Positions 23,751-36,000 are shown, numbered from the stretch's first letter. The stretch: 64,000 nucleotides of DNA from Temnothorax longispinosus (GCF_030848805.1 NC_092365.1:18839049-18903048), one strand, 5' to 3'. Notes: generated by a model from the sequence alone, not told the origin. Program-made: numbers and translations.

Positions 23751-24760
23751 TTATCAATTTTGGCTTTTAATTCGATTAATTGCTCTCGTGCGATGTGAAA
23801 TTACTCGCACCGTTCGTTGCTGCAAGCACGCTCGCGTATGCCGTATTCTCGTCTCATTTGAAATCACGCACGTATTCGTATACAAGGTATCGGTGTTTCT
23901 CCCGACGGCCGAGGACCCGACCGAGATAGAAGCGGTCGCGCGCCGAGCTAAAAATACACGTCGCAGATCCGCGTGGACTCTAATTTCGTCGGGCGCCGTA
24001 GACACCACGCGGTCCAGGATTCTATTTCCCGCCGGCTGCGTCGGGTCGGCTTCTAGGAGCACGCGGGATTTCTTGGCCGGGCACGACACCGTCGAGACCG
24101 GTAAGAGGAGACGCCGGGTGAAATGCCACGGACGTAACGGACTAGTAAATCCGACTCGTCTAGATTTCTCGGCGCTTGTGTTCCACGCTGCACACTGCAC
24201 ACGATCTAGATAGAGCACGAGAGAGATCGTGTAGCGACTTTGATCGACAGAGAGAGAGAAAGACGGAAGGTAAAGTAAGGTATACATTCGTGGCAAAGGC
24301 TATAGAAGTAATTGCTTGGCATTGCAACGCACGACAATGCGTTCGTATCGTCACCGCCGTCGCCATCGCGTTAGACTCGTTTTAATTCTCTAATTGTAAG
24401 TCTAAAGAGACAGACGAAGAGGTCGGGAAAATAGAAAGGACGGGGAAGAGAGAGAAAGCGCTGCCGCGTGGTAGACCACGTGGAATGTAAAATAGAGCCA
24501 CAAATCCGCCGGCATCAAAGGCGAGGGAGAACGGACCCGTCTCGGCATTTCTTGGGCTTGCGGGGCCGTTCGCATACGGCGCGCGAGTAAGTACGTCTTT
24601 TGTCGGCGTAGACGTTAAATCGAAGATCCGCTGCAGTCTAATTAATTGCGTAACGCCCCGAGGATCGAACGGTCGACGCCCGAGGGAGGTGCAAAGAAGA
24701 AGGTGCGGTGCGATCGCGTGCCAGCTTTTAGAAAGGAAAAGAGAGAATATCGTGGATAAA
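23751..24760. other. CpG-rich noncoding block
   Basis: Opposing frames of 155 codons (23746-24213 plus) and 180 codons (23754-24296 minus) cover the same DNA, the signature of stop-poor sequence rather than a gene. A short hairpin CGTGGT-AG-ACCACG near 24470 includes a CACGTG E-box. Confidence 0.45.
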
Positions 24761-25215
24761 ATAACAATGCGATTATAAAGTTGTTTCGTATTACGTATTC
24801 GTATTACGTAAATAAGTTATGCAGAGTATTGTCAAGGATGACACTTACAAATGTTCATCCAGTTTTTTTACTATCGCAAAAAAAATTTTTTTGATCTCTC
24901 TAATAAAGAATTAAAAAAGAAAATGTAATCAATGGTAAGTAAAATTTGTCGTTAATATCTACCCAACGGAAATATGTATAATCAGCATATTTTATATACC
25001 TACATTAATAAATTGTTGAGTTTTAAGAAATTTATTACAACTCTACATATCTTTGTGAGAAATTATATAATACAGATATTCATATATAGAATCTCGATCT
25101 GTACTAAATATTGACGATGACGCAAAACGTAAAAGTGCATCAAAATGCAGCTTGATTCAAGTTATGGAAGCTGCGCGACGATTTAAATCGCTGTTTAATA
25201 GATATGCATATCGTT
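24761..25215. other. AT-rich noncoding block
   Basis: AT-rich with an A7TTTTTTT-like stretch near 24880. Nothing supportable. Confidence 0.6.
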
Positions 25216-25573
25216 GCATTGACAATTAATGCTGCCGTTTTTCGAGTGCGATTAATAGTTGCTTTCCATTTACACTCAAGTGATCTGAGTCACTCAGTTA
25301 TGTGAGTATTTTATACTCAGGTAAGATATGTCATTTTGCACTTACCTGCTTATTTTGGTGACAAAGCTATCGCATAACAATACATATTCATAGCCTCACT
25401 TTTAATGTGAGTCTATTAGATTCATTAAAGTTCACGGTCTCGATTGTGGATAAAAACTCAGTTGAATCTCACTTGCCAGCATGCAAAAAGAACGTGCATT
25501 CAACTGAGTTATGACGTCACAAGTGAGAATTATCTGAGTTTTGGTGTAAATGGAAAGCAACTATTGTCAATGC
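25216..25573. mobile_element. foldback / MITE-like element with terminal inverted repeats
   Basis: GTTGCTTTCCATTTACAC (25258-25275) is exactly mirrored at 25544-25561, each flanked by TA, and the match extends to AATA/TATT (25254-25565). An outer 11-bp pair, GCATTGACAAT at 25216-25226 and its reverse complement at 25563-25573, suggests a longer inverted end of about 30 bp whose left arm carries a 30-base interruption. Inside are repeated ACTCA/TGAGT words, a 13-bp inverted pair (25455-25467 and 25498-25510), a 9-bp pair (25467-25475 and 25520-25528) and TGACGTCA at 25512. It has no coding capacity. A Tc1/mariner-type TA duplication fits the inner ends; with the outer ends the superfamily is uncertain. 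Confidence 0.8.
25455..25510. repeat. internal inverted pair of the foldback element
   Basis: AACTCAGTTGAAT at 25455-25467 and ATTCAACTGAGTT at 25498-25510 are exact reverse complements around a 30-base loop. Confidence 0.9.
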
Positions 25574-25938
25574 GCGCGCTAAGTTGTTAAACACTTATAG
25601 ATTGCCTCATAGATTGCCTAGAATAATCATTAACCACAAACCATTCTCTTCGCGGCCATCGAGCAAAAGTCTAATTAGAGAGCCCGGTATCCGTGCCAAA
25701 GTCAGTGCGCGCATGTTCGACCGTCTACCAGTTAGTCACGCCTCTCGATCATCGGGTGAATTTATCAAGCCGGACGGAAAGACGGAGAAATGCGAAAAAG
25801 GAAGAGCCTGGAACATATCGTAAGCCAGACTGCGCTGCACGGAGCCTTACCAAAAGGCAGCGGCAGAGAAATTAGCGCCGAAAATAGAGTCTAATGCGAT
25901 AATCATGAACTGACTTAGCAACGTCGCTTTCGCATTTT

Positions 25939-25958
25939 GGCATACCATGGCATACCAT
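25939..25958 (+). repeat. 10-bp tandem duplication
   Basis: GGCATACCAT occurs twice head to tail. Confidence 0.9.
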
Positions 25959-26540
25959 CCTCAAAATATGTTTGCATAGAAATAGCACTTACTCTAGCGT
26001 TAAATATTTATATAACCGCGAGATTTATATATTAAGAAATTGTATTTATTAAAAAAAAATACCGTGTCTCATATATTAATAAATATTTCTAATTGATCAT
26101 AATATATGATTTAGTATAACGCGATGATTAATATGATTTAAAAGGTATCTTATCGTGCAGATCATGGAGAAAATATTGAAGAGAAAAGATCGTTGTGTAC
26201 TACACGAGTGCACCGAGCCACCTCTTCGCAATAAGTTTACTCGACGCAATCTGTCTCCTTAGTTTAAGTCCCTCAATTTAAGCGAATTTCTTCAGCTCGT
26301 GGCGCAGTTAAAAGATGAACGCGCAGGAAGATGTCATTTGTTAACGTCCAGATGGAGTAGAGAGACGATCTCGACTGGCGCGTCTCAGGAACAAATGCCA
26401 TGCTCAAGTGGTCGAGTACATCTCCGGGTCCAGGACGAGCCAAGACAATTTCTTTAACAACGAGTGGAGGGAGGAGGTTTCTTAGCGCCTTCGGGCACTC
26501 ATTGTCGGTTCTTAAGAAGCCCACGAGTGCCGAAGGTTGA

Positions 26541-26558
26541 CCTCACCGACCTCACCGA
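26541..26558 (+). repeat. 9-bp tandem duplication
   Basis: CCTCACCGA occurs twice head to tail, with a further CC after it. Confidence 0.85.
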
Positions 26559-27074
26559 CCCCTGGCGTCTAGCTTGAGGATGTACTCGTCCCGTAATTTG
26601 ATTCATCCCATATAGCCCGGACGCATGTATTCGCTCGAAGTACATTATAAACTTTCAAAAAAATAATCTACTTCGACACTGTCACCAATATCTCTCAAAT
26701 ATATAATATTTCTAAATAATATAATATTATAAACGCAATTATATATTACAGATCTTTTATAAAACATATTTGAACGAAACAAAGTATATCTGAAAATTTA
26801 TCTAATATATCTAACAGAAAAAATAAATTATAGAATGTTATTCAGAAAACAGATAAAACAAGTAATAAAATTAATTGATTCTTGGCGTACCAGTCTTTTT
26901 CATAACAGATGCTTATTATCTCCGAATCCATGATGAGCTCATTTGCATGCATTTTACAGAGGAGAGAGTGCACTCGAGGCATAGTTTCTTAATGGAAGTG
27001 CGGTCTAACAGCTGGGGGATGAATAGAAACGTGATAGTAATTAATGCACACACGACCTGATTATTATGTTGGAT

Positions 27075-27124
27075 GCATCAGCGTAGCTTAATGGATCCTT
27101 ATATCATCTCTTAGGCTACGATGC
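27075..27124. repeat. imperfect stem-loop of about 50 bases
   Basis: GCATC (27075-27079) pairs with GATGC (27120-27124), then after a 3-base bulge GTAGCTTA (27083-27090) pairs with TAGGCTAC (27112-27119, one G:U), leaving a 21-base loop. The shape resembles a short microRNA precursor, but the stem does not extend outward and I match it to no known microRNA. Confidence 0.5.
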
Positions 27125-27360
27125 TGGTATATGACCTACTTATACACCGCATACCATGTAATATGTGTTCCTAAAATATTAAATGCAGGAGAAACCCTTT
27201 TTTTTCAAATTAACGTTTCACGTTCAAAACAATAGTCTCTGCGATTACGTAAAAAATAACAGAGTAAGAAACGTTTATACAATTATTCGCAGGAGATCGA
27301 AAGACTTTTTTCTTTCACGTCGAGAAAGCAGAACACGGGACCTTTGATGGCGCGATAAAA

Positions 27361-28690
27361 AAAATTCAGTTGCGACGTTTAAATTGCGCTTTAAAGTCGG
27401 CTCTCGTGCTGCGATGTTGTACGTCTCCGTTCTGCCGGGAATCACGACGGTGTTTTATTTGCTTCCAGCTGGATCCGTGCCAATACGCCAATAAAATTGC
27501 TCTTTTCTACGAGCCGACAACGTCTTTCCCTCTGCGGCTTCCGCGCGCAACCCATCTCAATCTCGAAAGTCCGCTTTTATCGTCAGTTCAGAAAGCGATG
27601 CACTCTCAGGGCTTGCTTTAACCTTATACCGTGGCACTTTTATGCCTCGCGACAGAATTATTAGAATCATATCGTAAATCTGGCTGCGCAGGAAGTATAC
27701 GTTTATCCTTGCAGCTCGCGGAATTACCCGGTCAACTCGGTGTGTGTACGTAAAAAAGACATTAAGAAACACATAAAACGCTTTATTCCCTCTCGCAATA
27801 TGTTTCTCTGATGAATTCGTGTGATAATTTTTTTTCCTACAGAGATTTTCTCATGTAAAAATTTCAAATTTTCGAAATGTTTCCTTCCACCATTGATCGA
27901 ATTGACGTTAATTTATGAATTACAAGAAGTCTATGAAGTCTTCCAAGCATTCGATGCTTCGAATGATGCATTGTAATAATATAACTATGCCGGTGAGTCT
28001 TATCACCAGACGATGTATTAACTCAATTGATCAAGGTAGATTTTACTGTCAGATAAATCACACCGATGAACTTTGCGCGTACGATTTATAGCGGCCACGC
28101 GGTTCTTCCCCGGGTTCGTTTTCACGGCGCGTACGACGCGTGATTTCATGACGCGAGTTTCTACAGAAGTCCTATATATCATATCGCACTCTCTCGGACA
28201 CTTCGTACGCCGCGGCTGCCGCGCCTCATATCCAATATCTTATCGAATATTATTTACGGACACGTGTACAGATCGAAACTTGAGGGAGAGTTTAATCCGC
28301 CGGCGCTATATTCCGCACGCCGGGCACCGGGACGCGGAAACGGGGCGCCGGGACGCCGGATATAAATTAGACGAACTCCGCAGCCGGTTTGACTCCGCCC
28401 TTTCCGCATCCGAGTGCCAAGTTAGTCGAATTTTCCGCGATTCTTCCACCGGGGAATTTGAACTTGGTCCCTCGGCGCTATTTGCCGTCTCTCTACTCGA
28501 GATTTACTATGGCGCGCGGCCGCATAAAGGCCGCCGCTGCCGCCGCGCCCCAATCTCAAATGCTACGTCCGTGGAAATCGAAAGGCGGATCCGAATCGGT
28601 CCGCGCGGAGCCGGCTAATCGTTCGTACGTTACGGTGTAAAGAGTTCCACGCGAGCGGTATAACGTATCACTTGCCTTTTCCATTCTCGT
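27361..28690. other. noncoding mosaic
   Basis: CpG-rich at 27370-27620 and 28060-28650, AT-rich between. The 181-codon frame at 28073-28618 starts at a non-ATG codon in CpG-rich DNA and shows no domain. Confidence 0.45.
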
Positions 28691-30290
28691 TACCGTTTGT
28701 CAATTATACCGCCGTATCTCTCCTCTATCTTTGTTAATTGTTCTCCGCATTATCCGTATTTCCTCTGTTCTTATGGGACGCCTGTGCCTCAGATTTCAAT
28801 TAAGGATATCATTATAATCGTTACGCTCGTTTTTTCTTTCCTCTCGTGGAAAATTATCATTATTATTACTAATTGCATTACGCTTCTCATAATGGCATCC
28901 CGTTTCATTTGCACATTCATGCCCCTTATTGAATCGTTTCCTCTACCGATAATAATGATCTATATTAATCTATAAACAGCCTCTCGTAAATTATTATATG
29001 CCATCGAGAACTGCTGGTGAAAATGTTAAGAAATTTAGTCATCACACATTTAGAGTACTCTAAAAAGTAAATTAGTTCGGTTTATCTAGAAAGATATAAA
29101 TTAGGGAATTAAGTAACGTCGTTCGTGCGCTCGACCCTGACATCGACTTTATGGAACTAGTTCCGGGTGAGCATCGCACGAGATCCTAGTCGCGGTACTA
29201 TTAGGCACGCGTAGTTAGCATTGTATGTAATGACACACCTCTTGCAACGGAGGATGCTGTTCGTCTCGTCTAGTTGCCCAAAGGTCGATCGTATTCGCAT
29301 CGGGGATTAATCCCACGGCAATTGTATTAACGTACGTGAACGGTTCTCCGAACGATAATATGTGTATATCAAAATGTCCCAAATTTGACTTTCCACAATC
29401 CTTGAACCGAAAACGGGATATTTTTATCCATATTTAACAATGTATCTATGTTCAGATATCCACCTCCCGTTCTTCTTCAAGATTTTTACGCGGACGTGAA
29501 AATTGTTATCGCACTTCCATTGCGCGATAAGATCGCGCAAATAACTCCAATTATCTCCAGCAGAAACGTACGTGAGAATCTACTTAGCGATATCTAAAAT
29601 ACCCGGATTACCTCCCGTGAATGCAGAAACCCGGTGCGAGTACAACGAATAGCCTAAGGTTTAAAATGCGCCATGCGCGCCGGGAAGGCACGGCGATGCC
29701 ATTGTTGGCCGCGTGAAACTTGCCGGCACGAAATGTTATTTAAGTACCGCGATTACGAAACACGCAGTTCTTGCCATTGCCAGACTTTACATAGATCGAA
29801 AGTGATTTATCCTTCCTACTTTTTTCGCAAGAGAAAAATGCCCGTCCAAATTAATTATCTAAACCTTTTCTGATAAAGTTCGTTAAGCCTAAATCTTTTA
29901 TTATAAATGTACATAATAATATTCTTCAAATAAGAAACAAAAAAAACAGTTTCATAATTTATAACAGAAAAATTAGAATAGAATTACGAACACACTTAAT
30001 TACTTTATCAATTTTGATAGATATTACTGTAATAGTTACTGCTTTGTGCAATCCTCTATCGAGATTCCAAGGACTCTACAAAAACCAAACATTCCTATAT
30101 ATATAAAATGTTTCGTGGATCGAATCGACACTTCGCTTTCAACCTTAAAAGTCCAGATGCATTCCTCAGGCGCGCAGTTAATACCATCTTTCCCTTTAAT
30201 ATCCTTGCGTTGACGCCATTAGCGCGCTTCTTAAGCTCCGCGCGCATTCGTTGCGACGTGCGTCCGGTTGAAACTCGCGAATAAAAAGTG
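28691..30290. other. noncoding mosaic
   Basis: Mixed composition, AT-rich at 28730-28980 and 29850-30110. The 92-codon hydrophobic frame at 28697-28975 does not start with ATG. Nothing else seen. Confidence 0.45.
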
Positions 30291-30485
30291 ATGTATAAAC
30301 ATACCACGCTGAAGATCGAAACCGAGGAGCAGCGACAACGAGCGGCAAAGACGTCACAAAGAAGCGACGAAAGCGAAAACGCGCGCGAACGAGTTCTCGC
30401 ACTCGCACGCTGTCGAGGAGAGCTGCGAGAGGACCTGGAAAGTGGTCCGGCTGCACCCAGGGAGTCGAAGAAACTTCACTTCTGA
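30291..30485 (+). CDS. possible small charged ORF
   Basis: ATG at 30291 opens 64 codons rich in charged residues (for example KIETEEQRQRAAKTSQ), the composition of a coiled coil or disordered segment. Purine-rich DNA alone gives such residues, and an opposing 86-codon frame covers the same bases (30196-30456). No family recognised and no splice context. Confidence 0.13.
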   Translation: MYKHTTLKIETEEQRQRAAKTSQRSDESENARERVLALARCRGELREDLESGPAAPRESKKLHF

Positions 30486-33252
30486 ATGCGACAAGTCGAA
30501 GAAAACGAGCGCATTATTTAATGGATGTGCACGGGTAATCGTTTACCTCGCCGCAAAAACCGTCCTGAAGACGGTTTAACCATCAGATACGTCAGATACG
30601 AGGGTTCCCTATCTTTGTCGTGAAAATGAACCGACTTCTGCGCCGTTCACGTCGCATGAGTTTCCGTAATAATTACATTTATTTCTATACACAAATGTGT
30701 TATGCAGTCTCTTTGCGACGAGGATGACGGTCGACACATTTGTAAGATTCGATGCGAGAGTTCGCGCAACCGGCACAGCAATCCCGGTGCAAAGTCTTTG
30801 TGGTGGTCGCTGAAATACGCGACGATCGTGACACTTCATGATGGTTTTGCGCGTTAGGGAGAAAACCACACCTGCCAACCTGCCAACCACGATGAACCTT
30901 AAGCAGCTGGTCCAATGCGTTCTCTGGGCGACGCAGTAATAAATGTAAGGGAATTACCTGATTACGTCGCCCGGGGAGTCGCGGACGGAGTCGAAGAAAG
31001 GGCCAAAAAAAGATGGCCGACTTTGGAGAAAGATCTCGAGATTCGCAGCGAGAGCGATTGATCGAGCTTCAAAGGAGGCAACCGATGTAGCACACCCGCC
31101 CCGTAAGAAAGATTTACGTAGAGAAAACCTTTGAGGAAGGCTGAGATAGATATGTGTTGTTTGTGCTGATGCACGTATTACATGCGTGTCCGTGATATGT
31201 TACTGTGATTTACACAAATTGTAATAATATATTTTGCGAAAAGAATACCATTATGATGTGCTTTTCAGGAAATTAATTATGTTAATTAAATCACTAAAAT
31301 CTATAATATCTAAAATATAATATGACATAACGTTCTTAAAGACTTTGTAAAACGAGATCTATCTTTCTTCAATAGTATTTAATAGTTGTGAATTATTTAT
31401 TATTATCTGTTTGTATATGAAAGTTCTATTTTCATATAATTACCAATATGTAGCATTTATATTACTTTTTCATATATCTACTAGATCATTTTAATGCGGA
31501 CAAGTCACTTTTCCGGAAATTCATAGCTTAATAATCTAAGGTACAATATTGTCGGTCGTGAATTAAAGAACAAAATGTGTTCACATCCTTTTATGTCATT
31601 GAGCGGTCGACGGCAATATACCACGAGCACGGGACGAGTTTCTCGCGGACAGATATATCTGCGAGGCTAGAGAACGATATAGGGGATAGTACACGGCGCG
31701 CGTGCGATAAGTTTTCGACCTGACGATCGGCTGGTTATCTTAACGGCGCGAATGTACAACGAGACGTCCTTCGCTTCTCTCGACTCGCTCCTCCTCGCGC
31801 GAGAGTTAAACGACCTCGGCCGCGATCAGCCTCATGGCGTTCTATAAATCGGTCGGCTTTACGATCGAGCAATATTCAATAATAACAATAACGGCATTAC
31901 TATCATTATAGCTATTTTATAGATTTCGCCACGACGTGTTTACGTGTCGTCATTAACTCGCGCTTGCCGCTCAAAGTACGCGGTAGTTCCGCGTCGCATG
32001 AGTTGTCTCTCTTTTCTCGATCTTTTAAAAAACGATCTCGATCAGCGAACTTCGTGGATACTTATATTGCGAAAAACTCGTTTCCTGTGAGCATTATATA
32101 GTGACAGCACTATACTTTAGTGCGCGGATACCGAGTAACATGAAATAATTCTTCCGGCAATATTAATTCTCCAAACTTACCACTGTTGTTACAATAAGCT
32201 TTTACTTACTAACTATCTTACAATTACAATTACTATTACTTTTAACTTGTTACGGAAAAGCGATTGAACATAAAAGTTATATTAGGACTAAATAGATAGC
32301 TTAATTTGTGCATTATTCCACTTTTATGATTTCCATCATGTTTTTCCACCTACTATTCTTATTAGATATTAATAAAAATACGCATGAGTGTTGAGACATG
32401 ACATATCAAAATAAATAAAAGACGATCTGGAAATATTAAATGTTTTTGCATCATATTTTCTCCTAAAATACGACTACGACTTCGATGAATGACGCAAATG
32501 CGACTTAACTTCTTTAGTGCTTGATGTCATCTTAAACATGTTGCATGTTTATGATAATTTTTCATAGTTTTATTTAAATCGATAATGAAACGCAACGAAC
32601 ATAGCGAACATAGGCACGCGTAATTTTTTTAATATTTTATTCAAACAATTGTTTGCTTAAATATTTTGCGACATGAGAAATACTGTGGACGTTATTTTAT
32701 TTGATTACTGTATGTGATAAGTGCATTCATGGGAATCCTTTCGTATTAATAATTCATTGTCATAACTTGATAATTTTGCCAATTAAGACTCGCATTTTAT
32801 TTCCATCTTAACAAACTTCGTTTAATTTTAATTGAAGAGAACCGCTTTCTTAAAATCTCGGGGCAGAATTTAATGAATGTATGCAGAATGTCCCTCTTTG
32901 CATATTAATTTACATCGTTATCGTCAATATCTTGACACGTTTGAAACAATCATTGAAACGCATATGTATGTAAGTATCTGTACATAAGCATGGAAATGCA
33001 CGAGCAGCTTTAACTCAGGACAGCAAATTGAGAGGCGCCGCTGCGGAACGTATCTCGATAGTATGCAGATGCGAGATGCGGGCAGTTAGTTTTCGCGGAG
33101 TTGACAAGCGCCCGATTTAATAGTGTCCGTTTGCGCGCGCATCCGCGTGAAAGTGCGACGGCATGCACCTGCTCGATGCGCGCATACATATACACATGCA
33201 CGATATTGCAGGAACGAAGGCTCCGTATACGATGGAGCGCGCGAACCGCGGA
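30486..33252. other. noncoding mosaic
   Basis: Contains a hairpin at 30557-30577, CpG-rich parts at 30700-31090 and 31600-32050, and AT-rich parts at 31190-31580 and 32070-33000. No ORF over 93 codons and none recognisable. Confidence 0.5.
30557..30577. repeat. perfect 8-bp stem-loop
   Basis: AAACCGTC and GACGGTTT flank a 5-base loop CTGAA. A repeat of AGATACG follows twice within 20 bases. Confidence 0.85.
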
Positions 33253-33385
33253 GTCGTACATCGAATAGATCCGCTATCTGGGGGAAACGAATCGACCGGT
33301 CGATGCATCATTTGTCGCGCCACGCACGCTAAAGTTGCGGCTCAATTATCGAACGCGTGTGCATGCGTGCGTGCGCGCGCGCGAT
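33253..33385 (+). repeat. palindrome-bearing repeat, copy 1
   Basis: Starts GTCGTACAT, then TATCTGG (33275-33281), GAAACGA, a perfect 14-base palindrome ATCGACCGGTCGAT (33291-33304), the core GCATCATTTGTCGCGCC, then GCTAAA, GGCTCAATTATCGA and a GTGCGTGC-rich tail. It lies in an 89-codon open frame (33163-33432), but other copies hit stops in that frame, so the unit is not coding. Confidence 0.85.
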
Positions 33386-34133
33386 ATCGCAGCTGCGCGT
33401 GTACGGGTAACATTAGCGTCGGGGGATTTTAAGAAATTGACGTACGAACGGAACGCGAACCGGTTTCGCGATGGTCCGATTAATTTCGGATGGAGTAACA
33501 AGACGCGAATTGGCAACGCGAACTTTTATACGCCATTTTATTTAAGCATTTTATGCAAAATCGGTATTGATAGCGATCCGGTAGTGATCCGGTTGTAAAT
33601 TAAAGCGAGCTCGAACACTCATTAATGGCTCGATGCTATTGAATATCTTAAACGCGATAATGGAAGTTTCGTAGGATTTATTTATACGATAATAAGATTT
33701 TTATATTCTTAATTGACACGACTACGCTTGAGATTCTGTGACAAGTATATCATTACTGAATTACACCAGCACGGCAACGGTCGGTGAAGAATTTTCAGTT
33801 GTATCCGTGTGAAAATTTTACGATGTTTACCATGTATACATTAGTCAGAACACCTTATATGTATGTAATTTATGGATGCAATGTATGCCTTTTCTTTCCC
33901 GACGACATAATATTCTATCTTATAGTATGTTTACACTTATCCACACTTATTTAAACAGTACTCTTATAACGTATATCGTACGCGCTTTCCCGGATCTGAA
34001 ATTTGTGTTTTGAAATAATATCTATTATTATCTATATTATATAAAATTACCCAGGTATATGATACAACGGTAACGTTCGACGCACTTGGCCATGGCAAAT
34101 CATACATAGAATTTGCCAGCTAGGCAGCCTACC

Positions 34134-34229
34134 TATTACCAATCTGCTATATCAGTTGGAACCGAATCGACGTATCATTTGTCGCCTCGTGCGCTGAATT
34201 CGTGGCTGACTGATCGTGTGCACGCATGG
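34134..34229 (+). repeat. palindrome-bearing repeat, copy 2
   Basis: Aligns with the family through TATATCAG, GAACCGAATCGACG, TATCATTTGTCGC, a CTGAATT block and a GTGTGCACGCATG tail. The palindrome is reduced because several bases are missing between ATCGA and CGTATC. Its leading TATTACCAATCTGCTAT recurs at 35208-35224. Confidence 0.7.
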
Positions 34230-34742
34230 TATGTGTGCCAGCGCTCTCGCACCACCTACGTGCATTTGCAATGTGCGGCGCGCGATTATCCAAAGTGATT
34301 AAGGTCCTTTCCCAATGTTGAATCCCAATGTAGAAATAGAAGTCACCGCCGACCAATGTTGATAGATTGTGACATTTTGTAACCGTAGGCTGTCTACATT
34401 ATATCTCTACGTGTATGCATTTGTACAATGGACGCCACTTTCCCCATATTGAAGGACATCGAGACCGAGCCGTGTGCTATTGTATCGCGCTGAAATTAAT
34501 TGCCCGTGACACGCGTAAGAGTACAAATACATGCCACTTATGCTCACCGTCGAGTAAAAATAAAAGTTTTATTTCGACATAATTGCCCGCCATTATCTCG
34601 CACACGCAAGAAACCGTAATTTGTTTTACTAGCGGTTAGCGCTGTAATACAACTTCTGCGGGAGCCAGATTACATGGCAGGAATCACGCCACGATAATAC
34701 AAAACGTATTCGCGTCGCTTCGGTCTGATTTATTATTTATTA

Positions 34743-34792
34743 AGTTGGAATCGCCCGGCGTACCGGATCGTTTGTCACGTTGCGCGCGCGCG
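34743..34792 (+). repeat. palindrome-bearing repeat, copy 3 (diverged)
   Basis: GTTGGAATCGCCCGGCGTAC and GGATCGTTTGTCACGTTGCG align with the middle of the family. The right part is lost or unrecognisable, replaced by CG alternation and the palindrome at 34818. Confidence 0.45.
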
Positions 34793-34817
34793 AAACTAAC
34801 GTTTTCGTTATCACACA

Positions 34818-34834
34818 ACACGCGTTACGCGTGT
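34818..34834. repeat. 17-base near-perfect palindrome
   Basis: ACACGCGT and ACGCGTGT flank a single T. It overlaps a second palindromic word GTTACGCGTGTAAC, so two symmetric arrangements share the same bases. Confidence 0.85.
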
Positions 34835-35207
34835 AACGTGTCTAGCGCGGTACATTCACGCGTTGCCCTTCTCACAAGTCAGTGAGATTCGAGCGGCCGC
34901 TAGGCGGAAGAGCGACGGTTTTCGCGAGAGATGACAAATGATAGGTTCCGCGGTAATCACTGTCTACCGCGCGTATTTCGTACATTCGAATCGTACAGCG
35001 AACGATCGTTAAAATCCGTCAGGTGTAACACGGCCAGTACACTTCACGTGCCCCTTCTTCGGCACTAACTCTAGCTCGACCGCGCGATTATCGCTCAAAA
35101 ATACGTTTATTACGATTAATAAAGTGAGACAGGAATATCGGCATAATGATCGCCAACCGCGAAAAAATTGCGACAAGCATCGTAATTGCGTTTATCAATC
35201 CTTCATA

Positions 35208-35232
35208 TATTACCAATGTGCTATTTCCAGTT
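35208..35232 (+). repeat. partial repeat copy (left end only)
   Basis: TATTACCAATGTGCTAT followed by TTCCAGTT matches the left end of copy 2 (34134-34158) closely, then diverges. Possibly a truncated family member immediately before copy 4. Confidence 0.5.
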
Positions 35233-35261
35233 CGCGCGAGTGCGTGACTCGTAGAGAGAGA

Positions 35262-35402
35262 GTCATACATCTACGGTTGATATCTGGAGAGAGAACGAGT
35301 CGTCGAACCGATACATGTATCGGATCGACGATACATCATTTGTCACTTCGGCACTAAATTCATACCTCAATTATCGAGGCAGGTACGTACGTCCACATGC
35401 GC
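35262..35402 (+). repeat. palindrome-bearing repeat, copy 4
   Basis: GTCATACAT, GATATCTGG (35279-35287), a different perfect palindrome CCGATACATGTATCGG (35308-35323), the core ATACATCATTTGTCAC (35331-35346), GCACTAAATT, CCTCAATTATCGAGGCAGG, and a tail with CATGCGCACGCG. Confidence 0.8.
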
Positions 35403-36000
35403 ACGCGTAAGCAAGAGAGGCGGATAAGTTGAAAGCTGCGAAAAGGTATTTAATGGTAACGTTAGAGAGCTAATAGCCTCTGAGCGTCTCGCGCGAGAAA
35501 CCGGACGTTTGTCTAGAATTTGAATAACCAATACGCACGTCGCGAAGGTATGCACGTCGCTCGCGTGCCCAACGCATTCATCGTCGCGCGGTATGTTTAT
35601 GCATGCCGTTCCGCACGTGCGACTTCGACGAGTAGTAAAAGAGCTCAAATAGAGAAATACGGAAACTATACGCGTGTTTTCCGATAGAACGCACGCGTTA
35701 CGATCAGATTTGTAAATCATCGTCGTCGCCGTGTTCATGGAACCGCCGCATATGTGCTCGCGAGAGCGGATTATCGTGTCGTATCATTATCACATCTGGA
35801 TTATCCGTCAATAATTCAACGTATCTACGGTCGACTCGTCTTTTAGCATAATTATTGCGTTCCGCGTGAAAGTGGACACGTCGCGTTAGCAATCACGCAT
35901 GACCGGCCGTTAATAAATCGCCGCGTCATCATTTACGCGCGAAATTACGCGGCGGGACTGCGGCGATGGCGGCAGCAGCGGCGGCGGCAAGCAGCAAGAA

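Larger units (their letters stand above)
25574..27360. other. noncoding mosaic
   Basis: CpG-richer at 25660-25900 and 26280-26620, AT-rich at 25980-26180 and 26640-26900. Holds two short direct duplications and the hairpin at 27075. No gene seen. Confidence 0.5.

Noticed and set aside
23746..24296. Opposing 155- and 180-codon frames
   Set aside because: Both strands are open over the same bases, as expected for stop-poor sequence. Neither is recognisable.
28073..28618. 181-codon plus-strand frame
   Set aside because: It has a non-ATG start in CpG-rich DNA, biased composition and no domain.
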